The translations under genes and the position numbers were made by a program. Source: Mycosarcoma maydis (taxonomy: Eukaryota > Basidiomycota > Ustilaginomycetes > Ustilaginales). Taken from it: a stretch of 64,000 bases of DNA. Positions within the stretch are counted from its first letter, which is position 1. Every line of letters begins with the position of its first letter. Below, one piece after another: positions 1-9,904 of this stretch. The notes under the pieces are model-generated. The model was not told the DNA's origin, made no database searches, and saw nothing but the letters and a program-made list of their open reading frames with translations. Location of the stretch: the NCBI RefSeq assembly GCF_000328475.2, contig NC_026498.1, positions 1 through 64,000 of the forward strand, given 5' to 3'.

Positions 1-949
1 GGGGGAGTGAAGATACATGGTCGACCAAGACCATTTCGGCATAGTCCCTGCGCGATCAAACGGAAATTGCGTGCGATTACCCAGGGTTACTCAACCGAAA
101 TTAATCGGGGTTACTCAACCGCGATTAACCGGGGTTACTCAACTAAACGTGAGCAGAGATGAGATAGCCCTCGCCCACTCTGCAAGAGCCTACCACCGAA
201 AGGCACACAAGCCACGTCCCGCACAGAGCGAAGACGGGAAGGAAAGAGGAGATGGATGTCCCGAGTCGCAGGACGAGCAGTTCATAAAGATATAAATATG
301 CTCACTTTGTATGTAGTCTCGAGTCCAGAAAATCCAAGCGATCTTTTCACCATTTTCTTCCCTTCATCAAAACTGCCGAGAACCATCACGGGTTTTTCCC
401 CCTAATTATTCTCAAGTGATTTTTCCGAAGTCTTTCTCGAAAGTTCGCGTACCCTAACATTTCTGGAATGTTGCAGAATTCGACTTCTGAAACATGAGCT
501 TTCGCAACTTCCGCAACAGTTAGCCGGCGGAGTTCACGATTCTTGATGGTTGACTAATAAAGATTTAAAAACAAGACTAAGTTATCGAGATTTGGTGACT
601 GTCTTGTCGCTACCGACGTCTGGGAAGAGCGCCGACCGTGCATCCAACACAGCTGCTGTTAGTTAACCTCGCCACTGTACCAATACAGCGTCTCCCAAGC
701 GGTTTTGCATGAGCACGCACCCTGTTGCGTTAGCAGAATCCCTTTCCCTTGGTCTCGCTTAGATTTGTGCTTGGTGATTGGCCTCCTTTTCCTCTGATCA
801 GGAAGCCTCGCTGTTCCACCCCTGGATGACATGGAGCCGAGCTTGCATCCTCCTACGCTGCTCTTCACATGTTGCTGATCTCGTCCTCGCCACCATCATC
901 TCCACCATCATCGTTGCACTAGGCACGCTCATCGCTTATTTTGATCGCC
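1..949. other. intergenic leader region of the window
   Basis: No convincing gene is seen. The stretch holds the 24-bp tandem repeat described separately, an AT-rich TATA-like stretch near 288-299, and ordinary non-coding sequence. The short open frames here show no family resemblance or coding character. Confidence 0.6.
85..145. repeat. 24-bp tandem repeat, about 2.5 copies
   Basis: GGTTACTCAAC recurs at 85, 109 and 133, exactly 24 bases apart. The connecting sequence is CGAAATTAATCGG in the first copy and CGCGATTAACCGG in the second, so the copies have diverged slightly. The third copy is partial. This is a short minisatellite-like direct repeat with no flanking CRISPR-like structure. Confidence 0.85.
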
Positions 950-2122
950 ATGCAGTCGCTCGTGGAACACTACAAGCACAAGGCCGATACACGCGAGGAC
1001 AAGCGTCGATTGAACTCATTACAGACATCGTCAGCAACCGCTCTATCCTCCTCTCCTGTTTTGGCGCTGCAGGAGGATGACCCACTCGTCAATCAGCATG
1101 AGGAACAGCTGCGCGACGACGCAAATCAAGCTTTTCAAAGCCTTCCCAACTACTTCCCGGACCCCCCTGCTGTCCTCCCTCCTCCTCTGCAGAAGGCCGT
1201 CTTCATACCTCAGCGAAGGCTTGGTGACCGCCTACGCGGATTCCAGCTCCTCTATGCCCCCGACCTTGAAAGAAGCGGCATATCTGAGCAGATTTTCATC
1301 ACCTTTCTCAACGTACTCAATGTCGCGATTGGCTTCGACAACAAGATCAAGATCTTCAACTTTGCCGTCGACGTTGGAACGATTGCATGTAGCTCTTGGG
1401 AGCTACTTGTAGCCACAATTGGGACGCAGGCGCTCACTACGACAGCAGCCCATGTCAAGAGCCGCGCTAAGAGTGAAGCATACGTCGCTCACGCCAACGA
1501 GAGGCTCTTCCATCCACGTGGTCTTCATGCTCAAATCGTGCCGGTCTTGAGTGTCTATCCATCCTTTCCTCTGCCACAAGATCAAGACCGACAGTCCGAG
1601 TCTACGGCTGAAATGCACAGCAGCTTTCAATTCTCACTGGGATCTCCCAACGTCCTCCCGGAAAGCCACCCGAAGGCCAAGGGCGGCCTTTTCAATCTTA
1701 ACAAGAGGCCAATCGAGTACGACCCCTTCGACTATGGTCCCGGCTATGTGAGGATCTCTCCTCACGATTACGCTCCCCTTCGACCCTCCCAATTCAGAGA
1801 GCCCGCCAACTCTCTCGTTGATAAAGTGGCTGAGAAAGTCGAAAACTACAACGTGTGGCAAGACCGACTTCCAGCCAAGAAATATGCTCGCAAACAGAAG
1901 CGACGCCAAGAGACCATTGACAAGATTCGCAGTCAGGAAGGTGAAGCTGGCGTCCTTCGTTTTCTACAGAAAGAGGAGCAGGAGCATCAGCAAGAGCTCA
2001 ATAAAGACAAAAACACCTTTAACCGGTTCTTGGATCGCAATAAGGTCATTCTCATTGTCACTAACCTTGACGATGAAGCACGAGCAAAGATGCAATGCAC
2101 TCTTGCAAGTGCTCGTCGCTGA
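950..2122 (+). CDS. fungal-specific protein of unknown function
   Basis: Predicted 390 aa. The frame is open a little further upstream, but the first ATG is at 950 (MQSLVEHYKHKADTR). The middle of the protein contains RGFQLLYAPDLERSGI, then a predicted amphipathic or hydrophobic helical stretch (IFITFLNVLNVAIG, then FAVDVGTIACSSWELL), then NERLFHPRGLHAQIVPVL. That order of motifs (RGF..YAP.L...GI, FL..LN.A, F.PRGL) is what I recall from a common uncharacterised fungal family. The C-terminal 100 residues are strongly charged and probably coiled coil (KYARKQKRRQETIDK onwards). No catalytic motif is visible and function is unknown. No intron is needed. Confidence 0.75.
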   Translation: MQSLVEHYKHKADTREDKRRLNSLQTSSATALSSSPVLALQEDDPLVNQHEEQLRDDANQAFQSLPNYFPDPPAVLPPPLQKAVFIPQRRLGDRLRGFQLLYAPDLERSGISEQIFITFLNVLNVAIGFDNKIKIFNFAVDVGTIACSSWELLVATIGTQALTTTAAHVKSRAKSEAYVAHANERLFHPRGLHAQIVPVLSVYPSFPLPQDQDRQSESTAEMHSSFQFSLGSPNVLPESHPKAKGGLFNLNKRPIEYDPFDYGPGYVRISPHDYAPLRPSQFREPANSLVDKVAEKVENYNVWQDRLPAKKYARKQKRRQETIDKIRSQEGEAGVLRFLQKEEQEHQQELNKDKNTFNRFLDRNKVILIVTNLDDEARAKMQCTLASARR

Positions 2123-2962
2123 AGTGCCATCCGCTCGGGATTGAGTCATTTGTGATTGTCACTTTATCTCCTTTCCCAATGCATCCACATCATTTCTTTC
2201 TCTTTGTGATAAAGTTGACATCTACCGCGTGTGTGTCTATAACATGTTTGAGAAACTTCTTCAGCCAGTCGTTTCGCAATGTCTTTGGCCAACTCCTCCT
2301 TATCTTTCTATAGGCTGTCATGGTCCGAAGAAGTCTGAAGAGGCAGGCTGCGAGCTTCGCGACTTTCTTTCAACGCTTCCCGGACCGACATCGAAGTTGA
2401 AGATACAAGTTATATTGCTCCCAACCGATCAAGGGCCCAGGACTAAGCACGGCGATCCCCGACCAAATTCAAACGACATTCGTGATTAGTGCACAATTAG
2501 TCACGAGTGGAAGCTGGGATCCCAACCTTCGCGGTTTCATTCCATACACGAGAATCCGCTCACAAGCATGCCTGTCATACGCCCCTAGCAACCAGACAAG
2601 GTATTTATATACTCGTGTACTCGTCGCACTCATGACTCGTGACTTCCTCGTAGAAATACCGTGTTCCTCGCTTCTGTCTCATACTTTCACTCACATACTC
2701 ACGACTGGCTTTTCCAAATTCCACTAATGAAACTCAGAATTGGCGAACACGATGTCAAGATCCAACCCCCTGCGACTTGCGATGCTGCTGTGACTATCTG
2801 GCGCTAAGGATACATGGAGCATCTAGGGTACCGAAACAAACTTGGTAGCGGCTCAGGCACAGCTTTCTTACTTGAATGTGTCTGGTAAACTTGAATCGTG
2901 AATTGATGCAAAAGAAACGTGTCTAGCCCTCACCCGAATAGCGTCGGCCACTCCAGTGAGAA
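2123..2962. other. convergent intergenic region
   Basis: This lies between the 3' ends of the unknown-function gene (+) and the metalloreductase gene (-). It contains a heptamer-family site, ATTCGTGATT, at 2478-2487. I see no gene in it. Confidence 0.6.
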
Positions 2963-4987
2963 TCAATCGAAGCGCTCGTCGGTAATCAGCTCGACATCGT
3001 ACGCCGGATTCCCCTTGAGTATCTCTAACGGCTTGTTGGATGATGCAACGAAAGACCTTGCCTGACTTGTCATGGAATCGGGACCGCTAACATATACCTT
3101 GATCGAACCGAAGCTCACTGCTTGCGAGAAGTCCGAAAAAGCTGTCTGAAGGTTGGGTCGAGTGTAGCCCGAGATGAGTTTGGCAAGGGAGGGGTGTACC
3201 TGCACCGCATCCGCATCCGCAACGTCGTCAGTTTCCTTGTGAGATAAAGACGAGCTGGGCTCTGCTACAGACGAAGTTGAGTCCCGTTTGCCCTCGTGCC
3301 CCGATTCTAGGCTCGGAGAATTTGAAGCAGGATCTCTAGACCCAGTGATGAAGATGCGGATCGAAAGCCTAGGTGCGAGCTTGATCATGGCCAAGAGCTC
3401 GTCCTGAACCCACAAGATGTCCCGGGTGCGTTTAACGGCCCAGATGAGCTGAACTTGATCGTCAGTGTTGCATACGTTTTGAGAAAGCGCCGTAAGGACA
3501 GGGAGCGTAAACGTGATGCCAGTGCCACCCGAGATGCAGAGCACATTTGTTGGACTAGTCTGTCTCGTGGACATGATGTCGATTCCGTAGGGACCAGTAA
3601 GAATGACACCTGTCGATTTTACCTTTGGATCCTTGGAAAGGAGCGTACGAGCAAGCTTCTTTGTGTCGCCGCTCTTTGCTCGGATCAGGTACGAATGCCT
3701 CACACTTCCACCATCGGCGACCGGAAAGCTGAGGGGAGTGAAAGGATGCGACTGCCAGATGCTTGTGTCAGTGAAGGTGAGGAAGAAGTGTTGACCCACT
3801 TTCCAAGGACGACCAGAGTGGGGGTGCTCAAAGTCAAGCCTAACCACATGGCCATGCTCAGTGTCAGAGAAGACTTGGAAAGTGCTGTGGATGATTCTGA
3901 ATCCGACTGAGCCATCTGAAAGTACGCCGTAGTGAATGCAAGCGGTCCTGAGCAGACGAAGCGCACGATCGGCTCCCCAAAGGAGCAGAGAGGGCAGAAG
4001 GAAAACCTTGAGTTGTTCCCAGTGTCCCCAGCAAGCTCCGATGAAGACCATGGCGAGGACGTAGTGAGCCTTGCGGAAGAACTCGTAACCAAAGATTCGG
4101 CGGCACCATGGTGTGGAAAGGATCCAAAGAGCAAGGAGAGCCGTCATGGCTACGATGCCCCAAATTAGGTAAGTCTCCTGAATGAGTTGGAGTGCTTTGG
4201 CGGGCTGTGGCTGGTAAAGACGAATCTCGATGATACACCACCCGATGGTGTGGATAGCCGATTGAGCAAAGATAATGTGCCCGACCCATCGATGAAGAAA
4301 ATTAAAGTGATGATATGGCAAGCCGGTGAGGACCGAAAGGAGTGATTCACGACTAGCGAGGAGGATAGACAAGGGGGTTAGGGCGAATGCCAGTACTCCG
4401 ACGCGGTCAGAGAAAGGACCCAACGAGGAACGAATAGTACTCTTTTGGCTGTTCTTGGTGGGAACAGACCAAGAGCGGTAAGCCATGCCAACGAAGGAAA
4501 AGATGATCATGTAGATGGTGATGATGGCGAGAACGACCACCTGGGCTCGAGTGACGCGGTTGAAGAAGTAGGTCCCTCTGCAATTCGGAAGCAAGTATGA
4601 TCTGCGAGTGGCCGTGGCTGCCTTTGACCATCTTTCCAGAGTCGACATCGGCCTGGTACTGGAAACTACCCAAGACTCCTTGTTCTTGACCACGCACGCC
4701 TTTCGAGGTTGGACGATGGGGTTCTGGGAGCGGCGGGACCAGGTGACAACGGCGCATACAAAGAGCAACGCAAAGATGAGGAGCCAAAAGACAGCGGCGT
4801 ATGTCATGCCTCGATCATGTGCCGAGTAGACGATATCGAGGTAGGCGCAAGTGGCAGCACCACTCGTACACGGAAGAGCTCGGTCGGCATAACCCCAATG
4901 CGGTTCCAATACATCTGCTGCCGAAAAGTTCTGAGTGTGACGCGCAACAAATGTCGATACGCTTGACCAGCCTGTCTCGGGTGACAT
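2963..4987 (-). CDS. ferric/cupric reductase, NADPH-dependent transmembrane (Fre family)
   Basis: 674 aa, single exon. Members reduce extracellular Fe(III) or Cu(II) using cytosolic NADPH through FAD and two b-type hemes. The N-terminus (WGYADRALPCTSGAATCAYL, residues 31-50) is the usual fungal Fre ectodomain start. The first membrane segment is at about 62-83 and further segments follow from 147. Two heme-ligand pairs have the expected 14-residue spacing: His232/His246 and His308/His322. The FAD-binding HPFT is at 414-417 and the NADPH-binding GGTG at 487-490. A hydrophilic Ser-rich insertion (about 555-600) lies within the NAD-binding half. It is transcribed divergently from a Ctr copper transporter, which favours copper as a physiological substrate, but metal specificity cannot be read from the sequence. 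Confidence 0.93.
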   Translation of the reverse strand: MSPETGWSSVSTFVARHTQNFSAADVLEPHWGYADRALPCTSGAATCAYLDIVYSAHDRGMTYAAVFWLLIFALLFVCAVVTWSRRSQNPIVQPRKACVVKNKESWVVSSTRPMSTLERWSKAATATRRSYLLPNCRGTYFFNRVTRAQVVVLAIITIYMIIFSFVGMAYRSWSVPTKNSQKSTIRSSLGPFSDRVGVLAFALTPLSILLASRESLLSVLTGLPYHHFNFLHRWVGHIIFAQSAIHTIGWCIIEIRLYQPQPAKALQLIQETYLIWGIVAMTALLALWILSTPWCRRIFGYEFFRKAHYVLAMVFIGACWGHWEQLKVFLLPSLLLWGADRALRLLRTACIHYGVLSDGSVGFRIIHSTFQVFSDTEHGHVVRLDFEHPHSGRPWKVGQHFFLTFTDTSIWQSHPFTPLSFPVADGGSVRHSYLIRAKSGDTKKLARTLLSKDPKVKSTGVILTGPYGIDIMSTRQTSPTNVLCISGGTGITFTLPVLTALSQNVCNTDDQVQLIWAVKRTRDILWVQDELLAMIKLAPRLSIRIFITGSRDPASNSPSLESGHEGKRDSTSSVAEPSSSLSHKETDDVADADAVQVHPSLAKLISGYTRPNLQTAFSDFSQAVSFGSIKVYVSGPDSMTSQARSFVASSNKPLEILKGNPAYDVELITDERFD

Positions 4988-5868
4988 TCTGGCTTGCGAG
5001 AATGAGGGTAAATGGGTTGTCTGAATAGATGGGAAGTGGGGAACAGAAACTCATCTGGTTACCAACCTGCTGCGTTCTTATTCTTTTTTTCATAACTATT
5101 TCGTGATTGCCCATCAAATCGGAGCATTGGTGGCGAGGTATCTTTAAGAACTTGTCTCGATTTAAGGATGAAATGCAAAGATACTCACGACTGTCATAAG
5201 TAGTACAGCCTGACTCTCGGCTCAGTACTTGGTGTGTGCCTGATTCGAAGCCACAAAAGTGTGATACAGTGATTGCTATTGGCTTGCTGGCCACACACGC
5301 AAAGCGGTTTTGCGCATTGTTCGAAGACCAAGACGGAGCAAAGTTTCGGTGAGCGAGTGTACAGCCCACTCACGACTGCTGGAAGCACTTTCTAAAAAGA
5401 ACACGTAAAGGTTGGCGATTCTTCCCCGCACGAAGAAGTAGAAAACCCTCCGAGCGCCAAGAAGATTAGCAACGGCTCCTTTTTTTCGGGGCGTTTTGTA
5501 GAAACGTAAATTGGAAAAATGCTCCGAATCACGAATCGAACAAGGGGCTCGGCTTCTTATGAGCAAGAAAAGCACAGCTTAACTTAGCAGCATCGTGTGT
5601 CTGCGTTTCTAACTGACCCACGACTGACATGTGGCAACCAAGTTCGCAGAAGATTGTGATTCACGATTGATGAACTAAAAGTGCGGTTCCAGGAACCGCA
5701 GACCGTCAGGCCCACTAAAAAATCGCCGTTGATACTTACTTGGTCGATCTGGCGAGCCAATCTGTAGCAGCTCACCCGGTCGCTCCCACACGTTTGTCTC
5801 TTGACACCATTCTGATCACTACCGCACCCTCGTCGCTTGCAACATCCTGACCAGGGCATCCAAGCAAG
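4988..5868. promoter_or_regulatory. shared divergent promoter of reductase and Ctr transporter
   Basis: This 881-bp region separates two divergent start codons. It contains TTTGCGCA at 5309-5316, an exact match to the yeast Mac1 copper-response consensus TTTGC(T/G)CA, and GAGCAAA at 5336-5342, the complement of TTTGCTC, about 20 bp away. Heptamer-family sites lie at 5183-5192 and 5368-5377 (ACTCACGACT) and 5527-5536 (AATCACGAAT). No GATAA/GATAG element was found on either strand, so there is no obvious site for a GATA-type iron repressor. Copper regulation is inference by analogy with yeast. Confidence 0.45.
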
Positions 5869-6628
5869 ATGAACCATTCAAGTATGAGCATGGGCGATAT
5901 GGGCGATGGGATGGGATCGGCTTCCTGCAAGATTTCAATGCTGTGGAACTGGTATACCATCGATGCTTGTAAGTAGCATCTGAGATCATAGAATCCCCAT
6001 TCAAACGCAAACGTTGGCCGATACTGATGAACAACAATCACGAATGTCGGAATTTGGCTTGTGCTTGCTCCGCTCAGGCTTCCTCTCCTCTTCGTGGCAC
6101 GTGACCACCAAGGGGACTTTTGCAGTCTCCTGCATTGGTGTAATGCTCATGGTGGTCTGTCTCGAAGCACTCCGACGGCTTTCGGTCGAACTTGACAAGT
6201 CGCTTTCGAGACAATTGGTGCAACGATATCGCCTCCTTCAAGATCCGAGAAAGGACAGCAGTGCGAACGATGCGGCGACACTCGAATCGATCAGCTCGCC
6301 TCGCGAGATCCTGCTTAGAATCACGCCGCTTCAACAACTCGTTCGCGCCGTGCTGCATGCCGTCACTTTTGGCCTGGCATACCTCATCATGCTTCTCGCC
6401 ATGTACTTCAATGGCTACATTATCATTTCCATCATCCTTGGTGCGGGTATCGGCAAATTTTTCTGCGATTGGAAGTCGGCCGCATTTGCCATCAACCTCG
6501 CTTCACCCGATCATCACTCGGTCACAGGCTTGGATCAATCTACACTGGCTCAGAGGAAGCTCGCTTCTCTACAAAAGGAAGATGCCGAAGCCCAAGCTGG
6601 ATCCTCGCACACTGTCTGCTGCGAGTGA
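5869..6628 (+). CDS. Ctr-family copper transporter (2 exons)
   Basis: High-affinity Cu(I) importer, predicted 216 aa. Exon 1 is 5869-5968 and exon 2 is 6078-6628. The 109-nt intron has donor GTAAGT and acceptor CTCAG. The join reads [23 protein letters not shown], which matches the family pattern across the splice. The N-terminus is Met-rich (MNHSSMSMGDMGDGMG), a typical extracellular copper-binding region. Three membrane segments follow: TM1 about GTFAVSCIGVMLMVVCLEAL, TM2 with the MxxxM pore motif (MLLAM), and TM3 with GxxxG (GAGIG). The C-terminus ends in CCE, a likely copper-handoff motif. A heptamer-family site (6036-6045) lies inside the intron. The open frame in exon 2 alone begins in the intron and lacks the Met-rich part. 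Confidence 0.93.
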
Positions 6629-8326
6629 TGCCCTCGAGTCTACAGCTCACATATCCAGCTCGTCTGTCCGCCTTCCTACATGTTGCCCGTATTCAGGCTG
6701 CCCCTTCTAGCCCAAGAGCCACGGTTGCACTGACACCAGACGCTAGCCAAGCTCGGTTTCCACCTGGACTTTGCTCACCTTCGGGGTTCGGACCTGGTGT
6801 CTTCATTGGTCCAAAGTGATACAGTACGACAAATATGGGATATCAGTATCAATCAGCCTCTTTGTGCTCGGGGCCAGCGTGTTCCTCAGTTCTGCATCCC
6901 GCCGTGTATCCATCTTGAACACTGCAGTGTGTGTTGATTCGGCAGTCTATGTGCCGAAGAGACCAGCGTTTCCTTCTGTCGTGGTCACCTGTGCTGATCA
7001 AATGGGACTCTTCCGAGTGACGATTGCAGCTTGCGCACTGGGGTACTTATTATGTTGGATTCTTTAGAAGCTCGACCCACACTGACTTGCTGGACTGTTG
7101 AACAGTCTGCCAGAACATGAAGAGCACGAGCAGACATTTGTTTTGCCGACGTATATAATCTTCACGTGCCGTGTCTTCCGCCTAGAGAATGCAAGGTTCG
7201 TGATTGATGCTCAAACCGGATCTCGCGAGTCGGTGTCGCAGTCGCACGTCGGATTCGTGAGATGGATTGAATCACGAATGACTTCGTCAGGTGCCCTAAA
7301 GTGAAGGTCTGGCAGCATCTGGAACAATACAGGGTCATGGGATGAAGCACACTGTCATTCATCTTACTGCTCGTACTTGTCTACCAGAGTTTGCTCAACT
7401 CAATGTGCTCGTCAACAACGGGTCAGCATAGAAGAGCCTCGTCCATGGCATGACACGGAAGGATGGTTGGGAATGGGCGTTGCACAAGTTGGCTTCGACA
7501 CTTTCGTAGCTTTTTGCCGGAGAAGTGATGGCGCAATCATCGCGGCGGGTATCGTTGGCCCAATTTATCCATCGTGGGCGAACTAATCCTGTCTGTCGTC
7601 CAGTGTGACCATCCACAATGCTGCAAGTGTGTATGTGCTCGAGCTCGGCTTGAGGACCAAAATGATCTTAGCGATCTGGAACAAACATTCGTTCTCGGCT
7701 GCTCATCGCTCGCAGTGCAGAACACTGATTTGAGAGGTAAGACGACTGCCATCACTGTGTCACGAATGTTCGACCCATCGAGACTTTTTTGACGTGCGCC
7801 TCGCCGCACTGGACCGAGTCGGATCTTTTTTCCGAGCGGCATTTAATTCTCCGCTCGTTGCCGCTTCTAGGCGTGTATCGTCGCTTACTTCCGGTTAACT
7901 GCTCATGAGGTCATGTGCAAAACCGCGCGGTCTCTGCATTTTGGTACGACACAGACATCCAATCACAGACCATCAACTCCACAACAATTCATCGACAAGC
8001 GAATCTCAAAGCTATGGACAAAATTTTTGTACGGGGCTCCGAAACTTTGTTAACCCTTGTGCGATGTGATTGGTGACGGCAAGATAGCGCAGCATGCCGA
8101 GTCGATCCAAATGCTGCATCCTTTCCTGCGCAGAGCAACGAAGCTGAGGGGGCAGCAAGGACTACGTGGTTGACTGTTCTCGCTCGACAAACGCCGAACA
8201 GCTCGTGTTCGACCAAGCGAATCCGGGGTCGCTTGACGGAGGGAATAGTGTCGATATGGTTCGAGGCTTTCCTTCTCCTCCCGCTTCCTCATCGTACCAC
8301 CTTTTTGTTAGCAAACAACTTTGGTC
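6629..8326. other. intergenic region, about 1.7 kb
   Basis: No gene is recognised. Short open frames here have no family resemblance. Several heptamer-family copies occur (around 7198, 7254-7280 and 7760). Confidence 0.55.
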
Positions 8327-9904
8327 ATGTCAGCCGAAATCAACAAAGCGACTCACAAGTCAGAGCATACGTCGATTGCCGATGTGGATCTCGAAGATGC
8401 GGACGCAACTTCCACTCATCACGGATCGCTATCGCCAGAACCAGAACCAGAACCAGCTGGGAAAGAAGGCGTCATCTATATCGATTGGGCGAGCAATGAT
8501 CCAGAACATCCTCAAAATTGGACACGCATCAAGAAATGGCGATGTGCACTCACAGTCATGACTTTTTCGTTCGCTAGTGCCTGCATGAGCGCTGGCTATG
8601 GGCAGGCTTACTCAGGAGTCAACCGGGACTTTGGCGGAGTCAATTATGTGGCGTATCAATCTGGTATAACCGTCTACCTGATCGGTATCGCTTTCGCGCC
8701 CATGCTGTTGGCTCCCGTCTCGGAGAGATTCGGTAGATACCCGGTCATGATGGTTGCAGCTTTCCTCAATCTCGTCCTCTTCCTTGGACAAGCACTTGCA
8801 CGGAATCTGGAAACGATCGTTGTCACTCGATTCTTGCAAGGCTGTTTTGGATCTGTGGGCAACTCCATGTCAGGCGGCTATTTTGCCGATATGTTTGATG
8901 CCGAACAACGAGGGCATGTGCTGTGTCTGTATGCTCTGTGCTTGTTCGCGGCTCAGAGTTTCAGTCCGGTGTATGCAAGCTGGGTGGCGATCAAGATCAG
9001 CTGGAGGTGGATTTTCTGGATCCAGGCATCGGTGTGTCTGTTTTCTTTTATCTGCTTTGCGCTCTTTTTGCGTGAACCTCGTCCATCGGTCCTCCTCTCC
9101 AAGCGCGCTAAGAAGCTCACTGCGGAGACAGGAATCGAGCATCGTGCACGTTTAGCCGGTCAAGGCGCTTATGCGCAAGTCTCGCTGAAGGAGTCTCTGC
9201 TGCGACCCATCAGCTACCTTGTCACAGAGCCGATCATCATCTTCTATTCTCTTTGGATCGGCTTTGCATGGGCTTGCTCGTACTTGCTTCTCAGCGCCAT
9301 CCCGATCGTTTTTGGAGCATATGGCTGGAATAATGGGCAGAAGAACCTCCCACAGCTCTGTACTTTTATCGGCTGCTTCTTGTCGTTCTGGTTCAACCGA
9401 TGGTTTCAAGAGAGGTTCTACAGGAGAGACGCACGCAAAGCTATTGCAGCTGGTCGAAACAAGCCTGATCCTGAGAGTCGCTTGTACGCTTGCATGGTGG
9501 GAGCATTTGCCTTTCCCATTGGTGGCTTCATCTTTGCCTGGACGGGGCGTTCGAACCTGCCCTGGATCGCACCATGCATCGGCTTGGTCATCATCAACTT
9601 TGGCATCTTTGCCATCTACCTCTCGGCATACACGTACCTCGCCGACGCCTACGAGACGTACGCCTCGTCGGCACTTGCCGCACAGTCGTGCTTCAGGAAC
9701 ACACTAGCTGCTTTTTTCCCGCTATTCTCAAAGACCATGTACGAGAAAATGGGTGCGCAGTATGCCTCGACGCTCGTGGCTGTCATCGGATTGGTGCTGG
9801 GCATCCTGCCCTTCGTGCTCATGTGGAGAGGCAGAGAGATTCGATCACGCAGCCCAGCCCAGATGGCGCTGGCTGCGGCCGAGGAAGAGCGTTCAACGGA
9901 CTGA
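8327..9904 (+). CDS. MFS transporter, DHA1-like drug/polyamine antiporter family
   Basis: 525 aa from the first ATG at 8327; single exon. The N-terminal cytosolic part is acidic with a short Glu-Pro repeat (EPEPEPEP), followed by NDPEHPQNW, a motif typical of fungal DHA1 transporters just before TM1. The loop between TM2 and TM3 carries the MFS signature region (APVSERFGRYPVMM). RFLQGCFGSVGNSMSGGYFADMF corresponds to the TM4 region. About 12 hydrophobic segments can be counted, with a central charged loop at about residues 245-290. Substrate is unknown. The family includes drug:H+ antiporters and polyamine exporters. Confidence 0.9.
   Translation: MSAEINKATHKSEHTSIADVDLEDADATSTHHGSLSPEPEPEPAGKEGVIYIDWASNDPEHPQNWTRIKKWRCALTVMTFSFASACMSAGYGQAYSGVNRDFGGVNYVAYQSGITVYLIGIAFAPMLLAPVSERFGRYPVMMVAAFLNLVLFLGQALARNLETIVVTRFLQGCFGSVGNSMSGGYFADMFDAEQRGHVLCLYALCLFAAQSFSPVYASWVAIKISWRWIFWIQASVCLFSFICFALFLREPRPSVLLSKRAKKLTAETGIEHRARLAGQGAYAQVSLKESLLRPISYLVTEPIIIFYSLWIGFAWACSYLLLSAIPIVFGAYGWNNGQKNLPQLCTFIGCFLSFWFNRWFQERFYRRDARKAIAAGRNKPDPESRLYACMVGAFAFPIGGFIFAWTGRSNLPWIAPCIGLVIINFGIFAIYLSAYTYLADAYETYASSALAAQSCFRNTLAAFFPLFSKTMYEKMGAQYASTLVAVIGLVLGILPFVLMWRGREIRSRSPAQMALAAAEEERSTD

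Noticed and set aside
4815..5369. Upstream alternative reading frame considered as a 5' extension of the reductase
   Set aside because: It is in a different frame, and the 674-residue protein already starts with the normal family N-terminus.
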